A stretch of 64,000 nucleotides of DNA from Exiguobacterium sp. SL-9 (lineage in GTDB: Bacteria; Bacillota; Bacilli; Exiguobacteriales; Exiguobacteriaceae), in the NCBI RefSeq assembly GCF_004336985.1, contig NZ_SJUO01000002.1, positions 744,001 to 808,000 of the forward strand, given 5' to 3'. The stretch's first letter is position 1; every line of letters starts with the position of its first letter. The notes under the pieces are model-generated. The model was not told the origin of the DNA and searched no databases. It was given only the letters and a program-made list of their open reading frames with translations. The translations under genes and the position numbers were made by a program. Positions 18,588-30,652 of this stretch are shown piece after piece.

Positions 18588-19235
18588 ATGGAATGGATTG
18601 TGATCTTTGGTGCAGGCGGTCACGCACAAGTGTTGATTGATATTCTCGAAGTGATGGGTGTTTATCGAATTGCTGGAATCTATGACGACAGCCCAGCTCT
18701 GTTAGGGAAGTTCATTGCAGGATATCCAGTGTTGGGGTTTGTTGATTCGAAGACAGTTATCAAAAAAGGCATCATTGGTATCGGCGACAATGTCCAGCGC
18801 GAGCGGATTGCTGAACATATAAAACTGCATCATCCAGACTTTGAATTCATCAACGCCATCCACCCGAGCGCCGTCATCGGCAAGAATGTGACGCTCGGTG
18901 AAGGGACGGCCGTCATGGCAGGGAGCGTCATCAACCCGAACGCCGTCACCGGTCCGCACAGCATCATCAACACGATGGCATCGGTCGATCACGACTGCGT
19001 ACTTGAACCGTTCGCATCGATTGCACCGGGCGCCCACCTCGGTGGCAACGTCCACATCGGTGCCCGCACGTTCATCGGGATGAGTGCGACAGTCATCCAT
19101 GGTATTCACATCGGTCACGACACGGTCATCGGGGCCGGGGCCACGGTCGTGAAAGACATTCCGAACCATGTCGTCGCCTACGGGTCTCCCGCCAAACCCA
19201 TGCGTGGCCGGGTCATGAACGAACGATACTTGTGA
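18588..19235 (+). CDS. NeuD/PglD-type sugar O- or N-acetyltransferase
   Basis: Acetyl-CoA-dependent transferase. The N-terminal IVIFGAGGHAQVLIDIL is the Rossmann-like sugar-nucleotide binding domain of the NeuD/PglD group, followed by hexapeptide repeats forming a left-handed beta-helix (IGKNVTLGEGTAVMAGSVI, INTMASVDHDCVLEPFASI with the catalytic His in DHDC, and IGAGATVVKDIP). It may acetylate the amino sugar made by the aminotransferase near 2 kb, like VioB, EpsM or PglD, but this is inference. It is on the opposite strand from the rest of the locus and alone between an intergenic stretch and a terminator. AAAGGGGTGGCCAATC precedes the ATG. Confidence 0.9.
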   Translation: MEWIVIFGAGGHAQVLIDILEVMGVYRIAGIYDDSPALLGKFIAGYPVLGFVDSKTVIKKGIIGIGDNVQRERIAEHIKLHHPDFEFINAIHPSAVIGKNVTLGEGTAVMAGSVINPNAVTGPHSIINTMASVDHDCVLEPFASIAPGAHLGGNVHIGARTFIGMSATVIHGIHIGHDTVIGAGATVVKDIPNHVVAYGSPAKPMRGRVMNERYL

Positions 19236-19239
19236 ACAC

Positions 19240-19278
19240 AAAAATGAGGTCACCCTGATCATGGGCGACCTCATTTTT
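19240..19278. terminator. Bidirectional Rho-independent terminator
   Basis: A perfect 12-base inverted repeat (aaaaatgaggtc / gacctcattttt) with a 14-base loop between two convergent genes; A- and T-runs flank both sides, so it can stop transcription from either direction. Confidence 0.88.
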
Positions 19279-19733
19279 CATTTCAACTCGCGATGCAGCT
19301 CACGGTCGGTGATATAGTCCGGCTCAAGTTTCAAGATGACTCGGTCGAAGGCGCGCTGGAGACCAAACATGACGAGGCAGAGTACCGCGAACAGTAGGAA
19401 GAAGGATGGTCCCGGTGAACCGGAATCATACGAGCCGAAGAGCGCATACAACATGGCCAATCCGCATAACGTCAGCCAAAATGGCAACCGGACGAGCCGT
19501 TGATACGTCGGATTGTCATTGAACGAGGCCCGGATTGACCCGAGTTTCCATTCACGAATGGACAGCGGAATGACACCGAGAAACCCGATGCCGAGAACGA
19601 CGAGCTCGTATGTAGAGACGTACTGGACGAGCGTTCCTGTCACAATGGCTGAGGCGGCGCCAATAATAAAGGTCCTTGTGTTCCCTTGCCGCGCATAGTC
19701 GACAAGGCGGCGGATATGTTGTTCACGTCTCAT
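19278..19733 (-). CDS. small membrane protein of unknown function
   Basis: A 151-residue protein with four likely membrane helices (FIIGAASAIVTGTLVQYV, LVVLGIGFLGVIPL, FWLTLCGLAMLYALF and SFFLLFAVLCLVMFGL), a basic N-terminus and a charged C-terminal tail. I do not recognise a family. It stands between the exopolysaccharide locus and the ydaJ operon, transcribed toward the acetyltransferase gene. The 239 bases upstream of it are AT-rich, shared with ydaJ, and carry an inverted repeat (CTTACA / TGTAAG) near 19845-19871, but no convincing promoter could be assigned. Confidence 0.7.
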   Translation of the reverse strand: MRREQHIRRLVDYARQGNTRTFIIGAASAIVTGTLVQYVSTYELVVLGIGFLGVIPLSIREWKLGSIRASFNDNPTYQRLVRLPFWLTLCGLAMLYALFGSYDSGSPGPSFFLLFAVLCLVMFGLQRAFDRVILKLEPDYITDRELHRELK

Positions 19734-19972
19734 ATACTTCTCCCCAATCTATTTATTTTTATAATAAAATACTTTTGTGTCCCGTCATATTTGTTGAGTT
19801 TATACTTACTTGATTCACTTAAACATCCATTATAGAAATATACTTACAGCTGGCTTACTATAAAAATGTAAGCTTTTCATTTCTTTGACTAATAATCAAT
19901 CGATTGCTTCCGATAAACAAGGTGAACAACGCATATCATTTATTCTAGTCGAATCGAAGTAAGGAGTGTCGT

Positions 19973-21049
19973 ATGCGCTATTATATTCTTTCATTTCTTG
20001 TATTTTCCCTCTTTCTTTCTTCTTGCTCAAAAGAAGAAAAAATGATTGTCCCGCCTCAACCTTACGATAGCGAATTTCCTATTGAATCGTTTATCCGTGA
20101 ATTTCTCATGACAGAAGATGGATTGATTCGGACGAATATCACTGATCGTCAAACCGAGTTTTTATCAGAGTCGATTGGGCTGTATCTTCTGTTTCTCGTC
20201 GAGCAGGAGCGAAAAGAGGAATTTGCTGAACAAGTTAATGTGTTATCCACTTATTTTCTCGATAAGTCGAATTTAATCGCTTGGCGCATTGAAGACAAGG
20301 ACGGAAAGATGGAACGGAGTACGGTCAACGCATGGATTGACGATGCCCGCATCGTACATGCCCTGTACGAAGGGTCAGATGCGTTTGGTGAACCCGCCTA
20401 CGCCGAGCTCGCCGATGCGATTGCCCGCCCATTGACAACTATCGCCACTAAAGATGGATTGCCCGTCGATTTCGTGGACATGAACACAAACGAAGCGGGC
20501 AATGTCATCACGTTAAGCTATTTAGATGAAGCTGCCCTAAGATGGATGGGACCTTCCTCATCGCTCTACACGAATAGTCGTAATCTGTTAGCCGAAGCTC
20601 CGCTCAGCGGTCCATTTTTTGCAAAATCTTATGACATGTCTACGAGTACATATGCATTTGATGAAGAAATCAACCTTATCGATCAAGCGTATGTCGCGCT
20701 CCGCTATGAACAGTTCGGTCTGCCGACAGATTCATTTTACGCATTCTTCCAAAATCAATTTGATGACGGTCCGGTCTACGGTCGCTATGACCGACAGACA
20801 GCTACCAAAACGGTCGAATATGAGTCTCAGGCAGTCTACGCACTCGCTGTCTTTTATTTACTCGAGCGAGGGGAACGGGAGTTTGCGACTCGTGTGATGG
20901 ACCGCCTTCAGACGCTCGCGGTATCAGACACATCTTCAAAATACATTGGAGGACAAATTGATATAATGACAAACGAGACACACGCGTTTGATAATTTATT
21001 ACCATTATTAGCCGAAGGAGGACTACTTGATGGATACCTCGTTCCGTAA
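19973..21049 (+). CDS. ydaJ: YdaJ-like GH8-type lipoprotein
   Basis: Extracellular lipoprotein of 358 residues. The signal peptide ends with the lipobox LFLSSC (Cys18). The mature part looks like an (alpha/alpha)6 barrel of the glycoside hydrolase 8 type, with VNAWIDDARIVHAL and a repeated helix pattern. In B. subtilis ydaJ starts the ydaJKLMN operon and Listeria PssZ has a similar domain; both are thought to trim the polysaccharide made by the operon. Length and gene order match YdaJ. A clear GTAAGGAGTGTC precedes the ATG. The end overlaps ydaK by 20 bases. Confidence 0.86.
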   Translation: MRYYILSFLVFSLFLSSCSKEEKMIVPPQPYDSEFPIESFIREFLMTEDGLIRTNITDRQTEFLSESIGLYLLFLVEQERKEEFAEQVNVLSTYFLDKSNLIAWRIEDKDGKMERSTVNAWIDDARIVHALYEGSDAFGEPAYAELADAIARPLTTIATKDGLPVDFVDMNTNEAGNVITLSYLDEAALRWMGPSSSLYTNSRNLLAEAPLSGPFFAKSYDMSTSTYAFDEEINLIDQAYVALRYEQFGLPTDSFYAFFQNQFDDGPVYGRYDRQTATKTVEYESQAVYALAVFYLLERGEREFATRVMDRLQTLAVSDTSSKYIGGQIDIMTNETHAFDNLLPLLAEGGLLDGYLVP

Positions 21050-21887
21050 AGCGAGTCTAATCAGTATGCAGGTTTTCTTACTTTTAATCGCCGTGACGCT
21101 TCTCGCGTTTTATGCACCAAATATGGGGAGTGTTCATCTTGAAAGCATGCTGTTAATGATGTTCGCCGCTACGGTGAGCCTGTTCATAGGGATACGGGCA
21201 GGGCTCGTGACGTCGCTCGCTATCCTTTTTTGTTTCGGCAGCCTCTATTTTTGGAATATGTTCTTTCGACCGAATGATCAAGTCTTGCTCTTTTCGGAAG
21301 TGACTTTGCTTTATTATGGGGTTTGTCTCATCGGACTTGTCATCTTGAGTGGAACGCTCTATGAAAACGTACACAGAATGAGCCTGAAAAATCAAGAATT
21401 ACAAGATCAAGTCCGCCAGCTTGTCGCCATCGATGCCGAGACAGGGCTCGACAACAAAGAGCGATTTATGCTTGAGTTACAATTAGAAATTGATCGTACA
21501 AAGCGCCATGGCGAAGCATTCACCGTATTTTTGTACAAAATTGATTATCTTACCGAATTCAAAAAGCTATATGGTGATCGAGAGTACGAACGATTCTTGT
21601 TGCACTTTAGTAAACAGTTACACTACTCGACACGAACAACCGATAAAAAGTTCCGATTGTCTAACGAGGAATTCGCAGTCATCTTGCCGTATGCGTCCGA
21701 AGAACACATGTCGATTTTGACGGAACGGTTTCGCAACATGATTGGTGACTATCGAACAGATTCCAATAAAACGGTGACGTTCACCAATCATATCGCCTAC
21801 TATACGGTCAAGAAGAACTCGGACATCGAATCTCCAGATGATATCCTCGGACTGATTGGAAACGAGTTGAAGAGCTATGCGTTATAA
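21030..21887 (+). CDS. ydaK: c-di-GMP receptor with degenerate GGDEF domain (YdaK-like)
   Basis: Membrane protein with four N-terminal helices (about residues 10-110), a short linker, and a GGDEF-fold domain from about 130. The active-site motif is replaced by SNEEF (about 211-215), so synthase activity is unlikely. Five residues before it the inhibitory-site motif RTTD is intact, as in c-di-GMP receptors YdaK and Listeria PssE. It should bind c-di-GMP and switch on the synthase YdaM. The ATG at MDTSF follows AAGGAGG by eight bases; a TTG directly before is a less likely start. Lies between ydaJ and ydaL with overlaps on both sides. Confidence 0.92.
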   Translation: MDTSFRKASLISMQVFLLLIAVTLLAFYAPNMGSVHLESMLLMMFAATVSLFIGIRAGLVTSLAILFCFGSLYFWNMFFRPNDQVLLFSEVTLLYYGVCLIGLVILSGTLYENVHRMSLKNQELQDQVRQLVAIDAETGLDNKERFMLELQLEIDRTKRHGEAFTVFLYKIDYLTEFKKLYGDREYERFLLHFSKQLHYSTRTTDKKFRLSNEEFAVILPYASEEHMSILTERFRNMIGDYRTDSNKTVTFTNHIAYYTVKKNSDIESPDDILGLIGNELKSYAL

Positions 21888-23568
21888 AATTTGGTTTTTC
21901 AGCCTTTTGTTGCTTCTACTCCCCAGCACGGTACACGCGGCTACACCGACCGTCGCCATCGTCTACAGCTCGACCAGTATAGAAATCCCGCCGGAAGTGT
22001 ATAAGCTCGAGGCGCTTGTCTCCCGATTCTCAAACGAAATCATGATGGTCCGTGATATTGACGTAGACACGGAGACTCTCGCACAAGTCGACTCCGTCCT
22101 CTACTACGGACTGTCGACCACATCTATCCCAGATATAGTACGCGAGGAAATTGAGGCGGCTGACGTGCCGGTTTACGCTATCGGTCACAATGCGACTCAG
22201 TTGACGATGTTCGCACAACTCGATATGTCTCGTGTCGCTGGCGCATCTCAATTTTATCAATCCCGTACAGACGAGACTGTGACGTTCCCACTGGCCGATG
22301 TCATCACGACTGTCGAGGGTGACGCATTATCTGTTCACGCGAGTCTTATGCGCAACGGTAAGGCCACGGCGGTCATCGTTCAGACTGGTCCTCACTTCTA
22401 TGCCGGGATTGACAACCTGCTCAGCCCTTCTTCAATCTTGCTTGCAGACACATTATTCGATTTCTTCTCTGTCGAGGCGAACGACGGACACACCGGATAC
22501 TTGCGTCTTGAAGACATTAATCCGAGCTCTGACCCCGCACTTGTAGAAGCGGTCGGAAATCGTTTATTGGACCGGGGCGTACCTATTTTACTTGCCGTCA
22601 TTCCAGTCTATACCGATGAGGAAAGTGGTCAACGAATTCAACTAAGTGATCGCAAAGAACTCGTCGACGTCTTACGACAACTCGAAGCGCGTGGCGCGTC
22701 CGTTCTCGCGCATGGATATACCCATCAATATCGTTCTTCGGAAACAGGTGAAGGGTTTGAGTTTTGGGATGTTGAGAACAATCAACCTGTTTTCGTCCCA
22801 TCAACAGAGAATCCGCCTCAATTACTCGGCCGCGAGGCTTTTCCAAGCGAAGAGGCCTACCTTACTTATTTAGAGCCATTACTTGAAGATGAAGCGAACT
22901 ATATTCGTACCAAATTGACGCGTTCGATTCATGAGCTCGTATCACTAGGGCTTCACCCCCTAGGCTTTGAGGCACCACATTATACGATGTCTCACTCCGG
23001 ATATGCCGTGACGGCGGAACAATTCACGAACGTCTTCGGCCAAGTGCAATGGAGCAATACAAATTGGCAGGTGATGGGTTCAACCCCATACGTGTCTCGA
23101 CCCGCCCTGTTGAACGGGATGACACTTTACCCGGAGACGATTGGCTACGTCCGGACCGATATCCAACGACCGATTGACGAGATGCGACGTGCGATGAATG
23201 AGATGCTTCTCGTCCGCGAGTCGGTGCTCGGTGCGTTTTATCATCCGTATATCGGTATGGAATATGTCGATGACGTCGTCGATTTGATGGAATCGGTGCC
23301 TGGTTTCAAGTGGCTCGATTTACGAGCCCAAAACGAGCGTGTCATGACAGAAGATGTCTCCATCCGTACTAACGATGCGAGATTCATACTACAGGATGAA
23401 CGTAATTTCTTCATGAAACAATTCCATACGTTCCTACCCACCTCCTTTTTTGAGAGGATGTTGATGGGTCTTGCACTCATCACGTTTTTCGCTGTGATGG
23501 CATTTTTGACGTACACCTTATACTTACGCTCTCAACGTAAGCAACGACTGTTCAAGGAGCGTGATTAA
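21877..23568 (+). CDS. ydaL: YdaL-like polysaccharide deacetylase-related membrane protein (DUF2334)
   Basis: A 563-residue protein with signal peptide (MRYKIWFFSLLLLLLPSTVHA) and a C-terminal membrane helix (about 526-548). The central part has a NodB-like DUF2334 domain: LRLEDINPSSDP, PILLAVIPVYTD, and ASVLAHGYTHQYR with the HxxxH-like metal site, then LGFEAPHYTMSHSGY. The extracytoplasmic domain may remove acetyl groups from the nascent polymer. Start codon overlaps the end of ydaK; the ribosome site is weak, so coupling is likely. In B. subtilis ydaL has the same position and length. Confidence 0.88.
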   Translation: MRYKIWFFSLLLLLLPSTVHAATPTVAIVYSSTSIEIPPEVYKLEALVSRFSNEIMMVRDIDVDTETLAQVDSVLYYGLSTTSIPDIVREEIEAADVPVYAIGHNATQLTMFAQLDMSRVAGASQFYQSRTDETVTFPLADVITTVEGDALSVHASLMRNGKATAVIVQTGPHFYAGIDNLLSPSSILLADTLFDFFSVEANDGHTGYLRLEDINPSSDPALVEAVGNRLLDRGVPILLAVIPVYTDEESGQRIQLSDRKELVDVLRQLEARGASVLAHGYTHQYRSSETGEGFEFWDVENNQPVFVPSTENPPQLLGREAFPSEEAYLTYLEPLLEDEANYIRTKLTRSIHELVSLGLHPLGFEAPHYTMSHSGYAVTAEQFTNVFGQVQWSNTNWQVMGSTPYVSRPALLNGMTLYPETIGYVRTDIQRPIDEMRRAMNEMLLVRESVLGAFYHPYIGMEYVDDVVDLMESVPGFKWLDLRAQNERVMTEDVSIRTNDARFILQDERNFFMKQFHTFLPTSFFERMLMGLALITFFAVMAFLTYTLYLRSQRKQRLFKERD

Positions 23569-23570
23569 AT

Positions 23571-24818
23571 ATGGCGAACGGTTTATTTATCTTTTCGCTC
23601 ATTATGATTTGGACCATGCTCCTCTATCATATGTTTTTGATGCAAGGTGGATTTTGGCACTTCATGACGTATCGCAATCCCATCCCAGAATGGTCGGCAC
23701 GCATGCAAGATCTACCAAAAGTTTCTGTCCTCATTCCGGCCCACAACGAGGAAGTTGTAGTTGCTGCGACACTTCGCGCCATGGCCCGGATTGAATATCC
23801 AAAAGATAAACTAGAGGTCATCTTGATTAACGACAACTCCTCGGATCGAACCGGAGAAATCGCTCAACGTTTTGCCGATGAACATGCCTTCATTCATGTC
23901 GTCAAAACGACCCCGGAGTTTGCTGGTAAAGGCAAGTCATCCGCACTAAACTTCGGTTTATCCAAGTCGACCGGAGATGTACTTGTCGTCTATGACGCGG
24001 ACAACACACCCGAAAAAGACGGGGTCTATCATCTCGTCATGGGACTCTTGAATGACCCGAAAGCCGGTGCAGTTGTTGGCAAATTTCGGGTCATCAACGC
24101 GTACGAGACGTTATTGACCCGACTTATCAATATCGAAACCATCTGTTTTCAGTGGATGGCGCAAGCCGGCCGGTGGAAGTGGTTTAACATCGCCACAATC
24201 CCAGGAACAAATTTTGCGATTCGACGCTCCATCATCGAGGAACTCGGTGGATGGGATGAACAAGCGTTAGCCGAGGACACCGAGCTGACGATTCGTGTCT
24301 ATGAGTTAGGTTGGCATATCCGTTTCTTCCCTGCTGCTATCACGTGGGAACAAGAACCGCAGACATTATCCGTTTGGTGGAAGCAACGCACGCGGTGGGC
24401 TCGAGGTAATCAATACGTCGTGCTAAAGTTCATGAAACAACTCTTTACACTGAAACGAAAAAAGATTATTTTTGATATCTTTTATTTCTTCTTTACGTAT
24501 TTTTTATTTTTCTTCGGCGTCATCCTATCAAACAGTCTGTTCGTCATCAATCTTTTTGTCGACATCGGGTTAGAGGTTGGAAATATTACGCTCGTGCTCT
24601 GGATCCTCGCCTTTTTGTTATTTGTCACCGAAGTGTTCGTGACGCTCAGCATCGAACGATCTGAGTTCAATACGCAAAACTTCTTTACGGTTATCTTTAT
24701 GTACTTCACGTACAGCCAATTATGGATTGTACTCGTGATTTACTCTCTGTATTTAGAATTAAAACGTGTGTTATTTAATCAAGAAGTAAAATGGTACAAA
24801 ACAGACCGATTCGGTTGA
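23571..24818 (+). CDS. ydaM: processive GT2 polysaccharide synthase (YdaM-like)
   Basis: Membrane glycosyltransferase like cellulose or poly-GlcNAc synthases. One N-terminal helix, then the cytoplasmic catalytic domain: VSVLIPAHNEEVVVAATL, INDNSSDRT, VVYDADNTPE (metal DxD), ALAEDTELTIR (catalytic base) and KQRTRWARGN (the QxxRW motif of processive enzymes), followed by about four helices. No PilZ domain is present, so c-di-GMP control must come from YdaK. The nature of the polymer is not known from sequence. The start lies two bases after the ydaL stop with AAGGAG ahead. Confidence 0.93.
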   Translation: MANGLFIFSLIMIWTMLLYHMFLMQGGFWHFMTYRNPIPEWSARMQDLPKVSVLIPAHNEEVVVAATLRAMARIEYPKDKLEVILINDNSSDRTGEIAQRFADEHAFIHVVKTTPEFAGKGKSSALNFGLSKSTGDVLVVYDADNTPEKDGVYHLVMGLLNDPKAGAVVGKFRVINAYETLLTRLINIETICFQWMAQAGRWKWFNIATIPGTNFAIRRSIIEELGGWDEQALAEDTELTIRVYELGWHIRFFPAAITWEQEPQTLSVWWKQRTRWARGNQYVVLKFMKQLFTLKRKKIIFDIFYFFFTYFLFFFGVILSNSLFVINLFVDIGLEVGNITLVLWILAFLLFVTEVFVTLSIERSEFNTQNFFTVIFMYFTYSQLWIVLVIYSLYLELKRVLFNQEVKWYKTDRFG

Positions 24819-24830
24819 AAGGACGAACCT

Positions 24831-26867
24831 ATGAAACCATTACTCCCATCTTTAGTCAGTACAGCGCTGCTCATGACCGCAATCCCAGTCCAAGCCAAAA
24901 GCGACCTTCCTTCGCCAATCCCAATCATTTCTACGGGAGCAACGAGTGAAAGGATGTTGACGACGACCGATGATGTCTTGCCCGGCGAGACATCATCACG
25001 TACTTATACGTATACAATATTGACAGACGAGTCACCCGATCCCTCAAAAAAATTATCACTTGATTGGTCACACTCGGAACTATTGATTCCACCTTCGGCC
25101 CTAACAGTCGAAATCGATGGCGAGCCTGTTGAATCAATCGCTTTGACAAATGATACATCAGAAGGAAATCTTCAAATTAAACTCAAACGTGAACAGTTGA
25201 CAAAAGGGACACATGAGGTAACCGTTCGGTATACCGGTATCCTCCGAGGACGGATGTGCGATACTGGCAACACGACAGGCAGCTGGTTCACTGTACGTCC
25301 GTCTAGTTTTGTCTCTCTCGGCAACAAAGCGAGTCTGACGCTAAACGATTATCCAAATCCTTTCACACAGACGTTTAACGATCAATTGACGATTGTCGTA
25401 CCAAACGAACCGAATGCACAAACGCTTGAAGCCGGTTTGTTGCTATATCGCCAATTAAAAGGAGATGCCACAGATTCCGATAATGTCTCGATTCAATATG
25501 AACGACAGCTCGAGACATTTGACGGGCGCTACGTGTTCATTGGAGAGGCCGGCGGTTTCACAGATGTCGTTGGTGCGTTAATTAAACGACTCGATACTCC
25601 CGTGCCATCTGAAGGACTACTACTGAAACGGGCATCTTTGATTGAAGGTAAAGCTTCGACTGATGCGATGTTCATCCTTGCGGAAGAGGCTGCATCGTTT
25701 GAAGGAACGCTTGATCATCTGCTCATTGAGCGACAACGACAGCAATTGAATGGGGAATCGCTAGTCTTGACGAGTAGTCCCGTGAAACAAGATACATCAG
25801 CTGTCGTGCCCCTCCGTTCACTTGGGGCATCAAACTTGTTATTGAGCGGAAGTGCAGCGGTCAGCCCAAACTATTTCTACCCCCTCCCTGCACTTGGCGA
25901 CGACTCGAATGTAACACTCGATGTTATGTTCAAGTTATCCGACAACCTTCGCGTGAATACAGAAGAACAAGTCATGACTGATTTCACTGCTTGGATCAAT
26001 GGCGTACCGTACTCGATTCCGTTAAACGACATTCAAAAGGATTCGGAGTGGCAGCAACACGCCATTCAAGTCGATACAGACACGCTTAAGCGGTCGACGT
26101 TTCTTGATGTTTCGTTTGAAGCGAACGGACTTCGATCCGAGGGCCCTTGCACGAGCAGCGACACCGACCGTTGGATTTATGTATCAGACGACAGCCGTGT
26201 CACATTGCCTTCAAGTGCTAGTACGTCTAGTCAAGATGCGTTTTTAAACATGGCGAGCCTCTTTACGACCGGTGAAGGCATTGTGTTAGTTGTGCCAGAC
26301 GGTAACAGCACAATGGAGCTATCCAGCGTTGCGAACGTGATGAGTGGTCTTCCCATAACACCGCTTAGTGGTCAAATCGAAGTCGTGCGTGCACAGGATG
26401 TGACCGAAGATTTACTAACAACCCGATCCATCATCTTTATCGGTAACCCCGAGACGACACCTTTGCTTCAAGACCAAAAAGAGAAGTGGCTCGTCACTCG
26501 CAATGACGCGATCGATTTGGCACAGTACGGATTCGTTCCCGAGACGTCTGAGGAGTACGCATGGATTCAACCATCACTGTGGAACGACGAATTAGCGATG
26601 ATCGTCATCGCGACGGACGATACGGTCGACCCTTCATTGATGCAGACCATCGTCTTCCCAAACGAGACATTTAGTCTAGCTGTGAAGAATAGTAACGGCT
26701 CTGTGTTCACAAACAGTCAGTCGATTTCAGAGCAGGACACCGAGACGGCTGGAACCCAATCGAACGAACGACAATCAATTTCTTCCGTTTGGTATTTTGC
26801 AGGCTTCATCACACTATTAGTCGCCATCCTTGTCATTTTATTTATGATGCGCCGGAAAAAAGTATAA
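24831..26867 (+). CDS. ydaN: BcsB-like polysaccharide synthase partner (YdaN-like)
   Basis: A 678-residue extracytoplasmic protein with signal peptide (ends at VQAKS) and a C-terminal helix (WYFAGFITLLVAILVILFMMRRKK). Its organisation matches BcsB/YdaN: paired jelly-roll and flavodoxin-like domains, with repeated blocks such as YTILTDESPDPSKKLSLDWSHSELLIPPSA and IVLVVPDGNSTMELSSVANVMSGLPITP. It should guide the polymer from the synthase across the cell envelope. Last gene of ydaJKLMN, twelve bases after ydaM, followed by a strong hairpin. BcsB homologues are diverged, so the call rests on context as well as layout. Confidence 0.85.
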   Translation: MKPLLPSLVSTALLMTAIPVQAKSDLPSPIPIISTGATSERMLTTTDDVLPGETSSRTYTYTILTDESPDPSKKLSLDWSHSELLIPPSALTVEIDGEPVESIALTNDTSEGNLQIKLKREQLTKGTHEVTVRYTGILRGRMCDTGNTTGSWFTVRPSSFVSLGNKASLTLNDYPNPFTQTFNDQLTIVVPNEPNAQTLEAGLLLYRQLKGDATDSDNVSIQYERQLETFDGRYVFIGEAGGFTDVVGALIKRLDTPVPSEGLLLKRASLIEGKASTDAMFILAEEAASFEGTLDHLLIERQRQQLNGESLVLTSSPVKQDTSAVVPLRSLGASNLLLSGSAAVSPNYFYPLPALGDDSNVTLDVMFKLSDNLRVNTEEQVMTDFTAWINGVPYSIPLNDIQKDSEWQQHAIQVDTDTLKRSTFLDVSFEANGLRSEGPCTSSDTDRWIYVSDDSRVTLPSSASTSSQDAFLNMASLFTTGEGIVLVVPDGNSTMELSSVANVMSGLPITPLSGQIEVVRAQDVTEDLLTTRSIIFIGNPETTPLLQDQKEKWLVTRNDAIDLAQYGFVPETSEEYAWIQPSLWNDELAMIVIATDDTVDPSLMQTIVFPNETFSLAVKNSNGSVFTNSQSISEQDTETAGTQSNERQSISSVWYFAGFITLLVAILVILFMMRRKKV

Positions 26868-26880
26868 ATTCATTAATCTA

Positions 26881-26932
26881 AACGCCTCATCACGACAAGC
26901 ATTAGCTTTCTGTCGTGATGAGGCGTTTCATA
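26881..26932 (+). terminator. Strong hairpin terminator after ydaN
   Basis: A perfect 17-bp inverted repeat (26881-26897 with 26911-26927, arms beginning aacgcctcatc) and a 13-base loop. The T-run is short (TTT, then CATAT), so termination may rely on stem strength. Confidence 0.8.
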
Positions 26933-26998
26933 TCATCGTTCAATTGATTCGTGCATACACAGACCCTACAATCCATTAAAAAAATAAAAAACGATAAA

Positions 26999-27012
26999 TG
27001 TAAGCGTTGACA
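26999..27012 (+). promoter_or_regulatory. cre site (CcpA operator)
   Basis: TGTAAGCGTTGACA fits the Bacillales catabolite-response consensus (WTGNAANCGNWNNCW with flanks). It overlaps the -35 box of the PTS operon promoter, so CcpA binding should repress the operon when preferred sugars are present. Confidence 0.85.
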
Positions 27013-27035
27013 TTTGTTTTGGCGGGTGCTACATT
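27007..27035 (+). promoter_or_regulatory. sigma-A promoter of the beta-glucoside operon
   Basis: TTGACA, 17 bases, TACATT. Transcription would begin near 27042, about 30 bases ahead of the antiterminator element. Confidence 0.82.
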
Positions 27036-27072
27036 TCAAGTATCAAATAACAACTGAACGGTCTCCTGCGCA

Positions 27073-27103
27073 GGAATGTTACCTTTAGTGGGCATAACCT
27101 GAC
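27073..27103 (+). promoter_or_regulatory. ribonucleic antiterminator (RAT) of LicT/BglG type
   Basis: The leader carries GGAATGTTAC and GGGCATAACCTGA around a short loop, the characteristic two-sided conserved pattern bound by LicT/BglG/SacT proteins. Its 3' side is shared with the upstream arm of the terminator that follows, so RNA-binding protein would block the terminator hairpin. Confidence 0.85.
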
Positions 27104-27161
27104 TCGAGTCAGATGATAGACGTAACCATGCGTCCCTCATCTGACACGGGTCAGGTTTTTT
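27096..27161 (+). terminator. leader terminator of the beta-glucoside operon
   Basis: The arms AACCTGAC..GTCAGATGA and TCATCTGAC..GTCAGGTT pair over 17 bp with small internal bulges and are followed by seven T. Together with the overlapping RAT it forms the antitermination switch. No antiterminator gene lies in the window, so the protein must act from elsewhere in the genome. Confidence 0.87.
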
Positions 27162-27191
27162 ATTTGACGCAAACTTAAAAATCCAACGTAA

Positions 27192-30604
<3,413 letters not shown>

Positions 30605-30606
<2 letters not shown>

Positions 30607-30652
30607 GAAAAGCAGCTTCGGCCGAATTGGCTGGAGCTGTTTTTCTCATTTT
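30605..30652. terminator. Bidirectional terminator between convergent genes
   Basis: GAGAAAAGCAGCTTCGGCC and its imperfect complement TGGCTGGAGCTGTTTTTCTC form a 19-bp stem with a four-base loop, T- and A-runs on both sides. It ends both the bgl operon and the small minus-strand gene. Confidence 0.83.

Noticed and set aside
19845-19871. CTTACA..TGTAAG inverted repeat upstream of ydaJ as a terminator or operator
   Set aside because: Arms are only six bases with a long loop, and there is no T-run; could be chance in AT-rich DNA.
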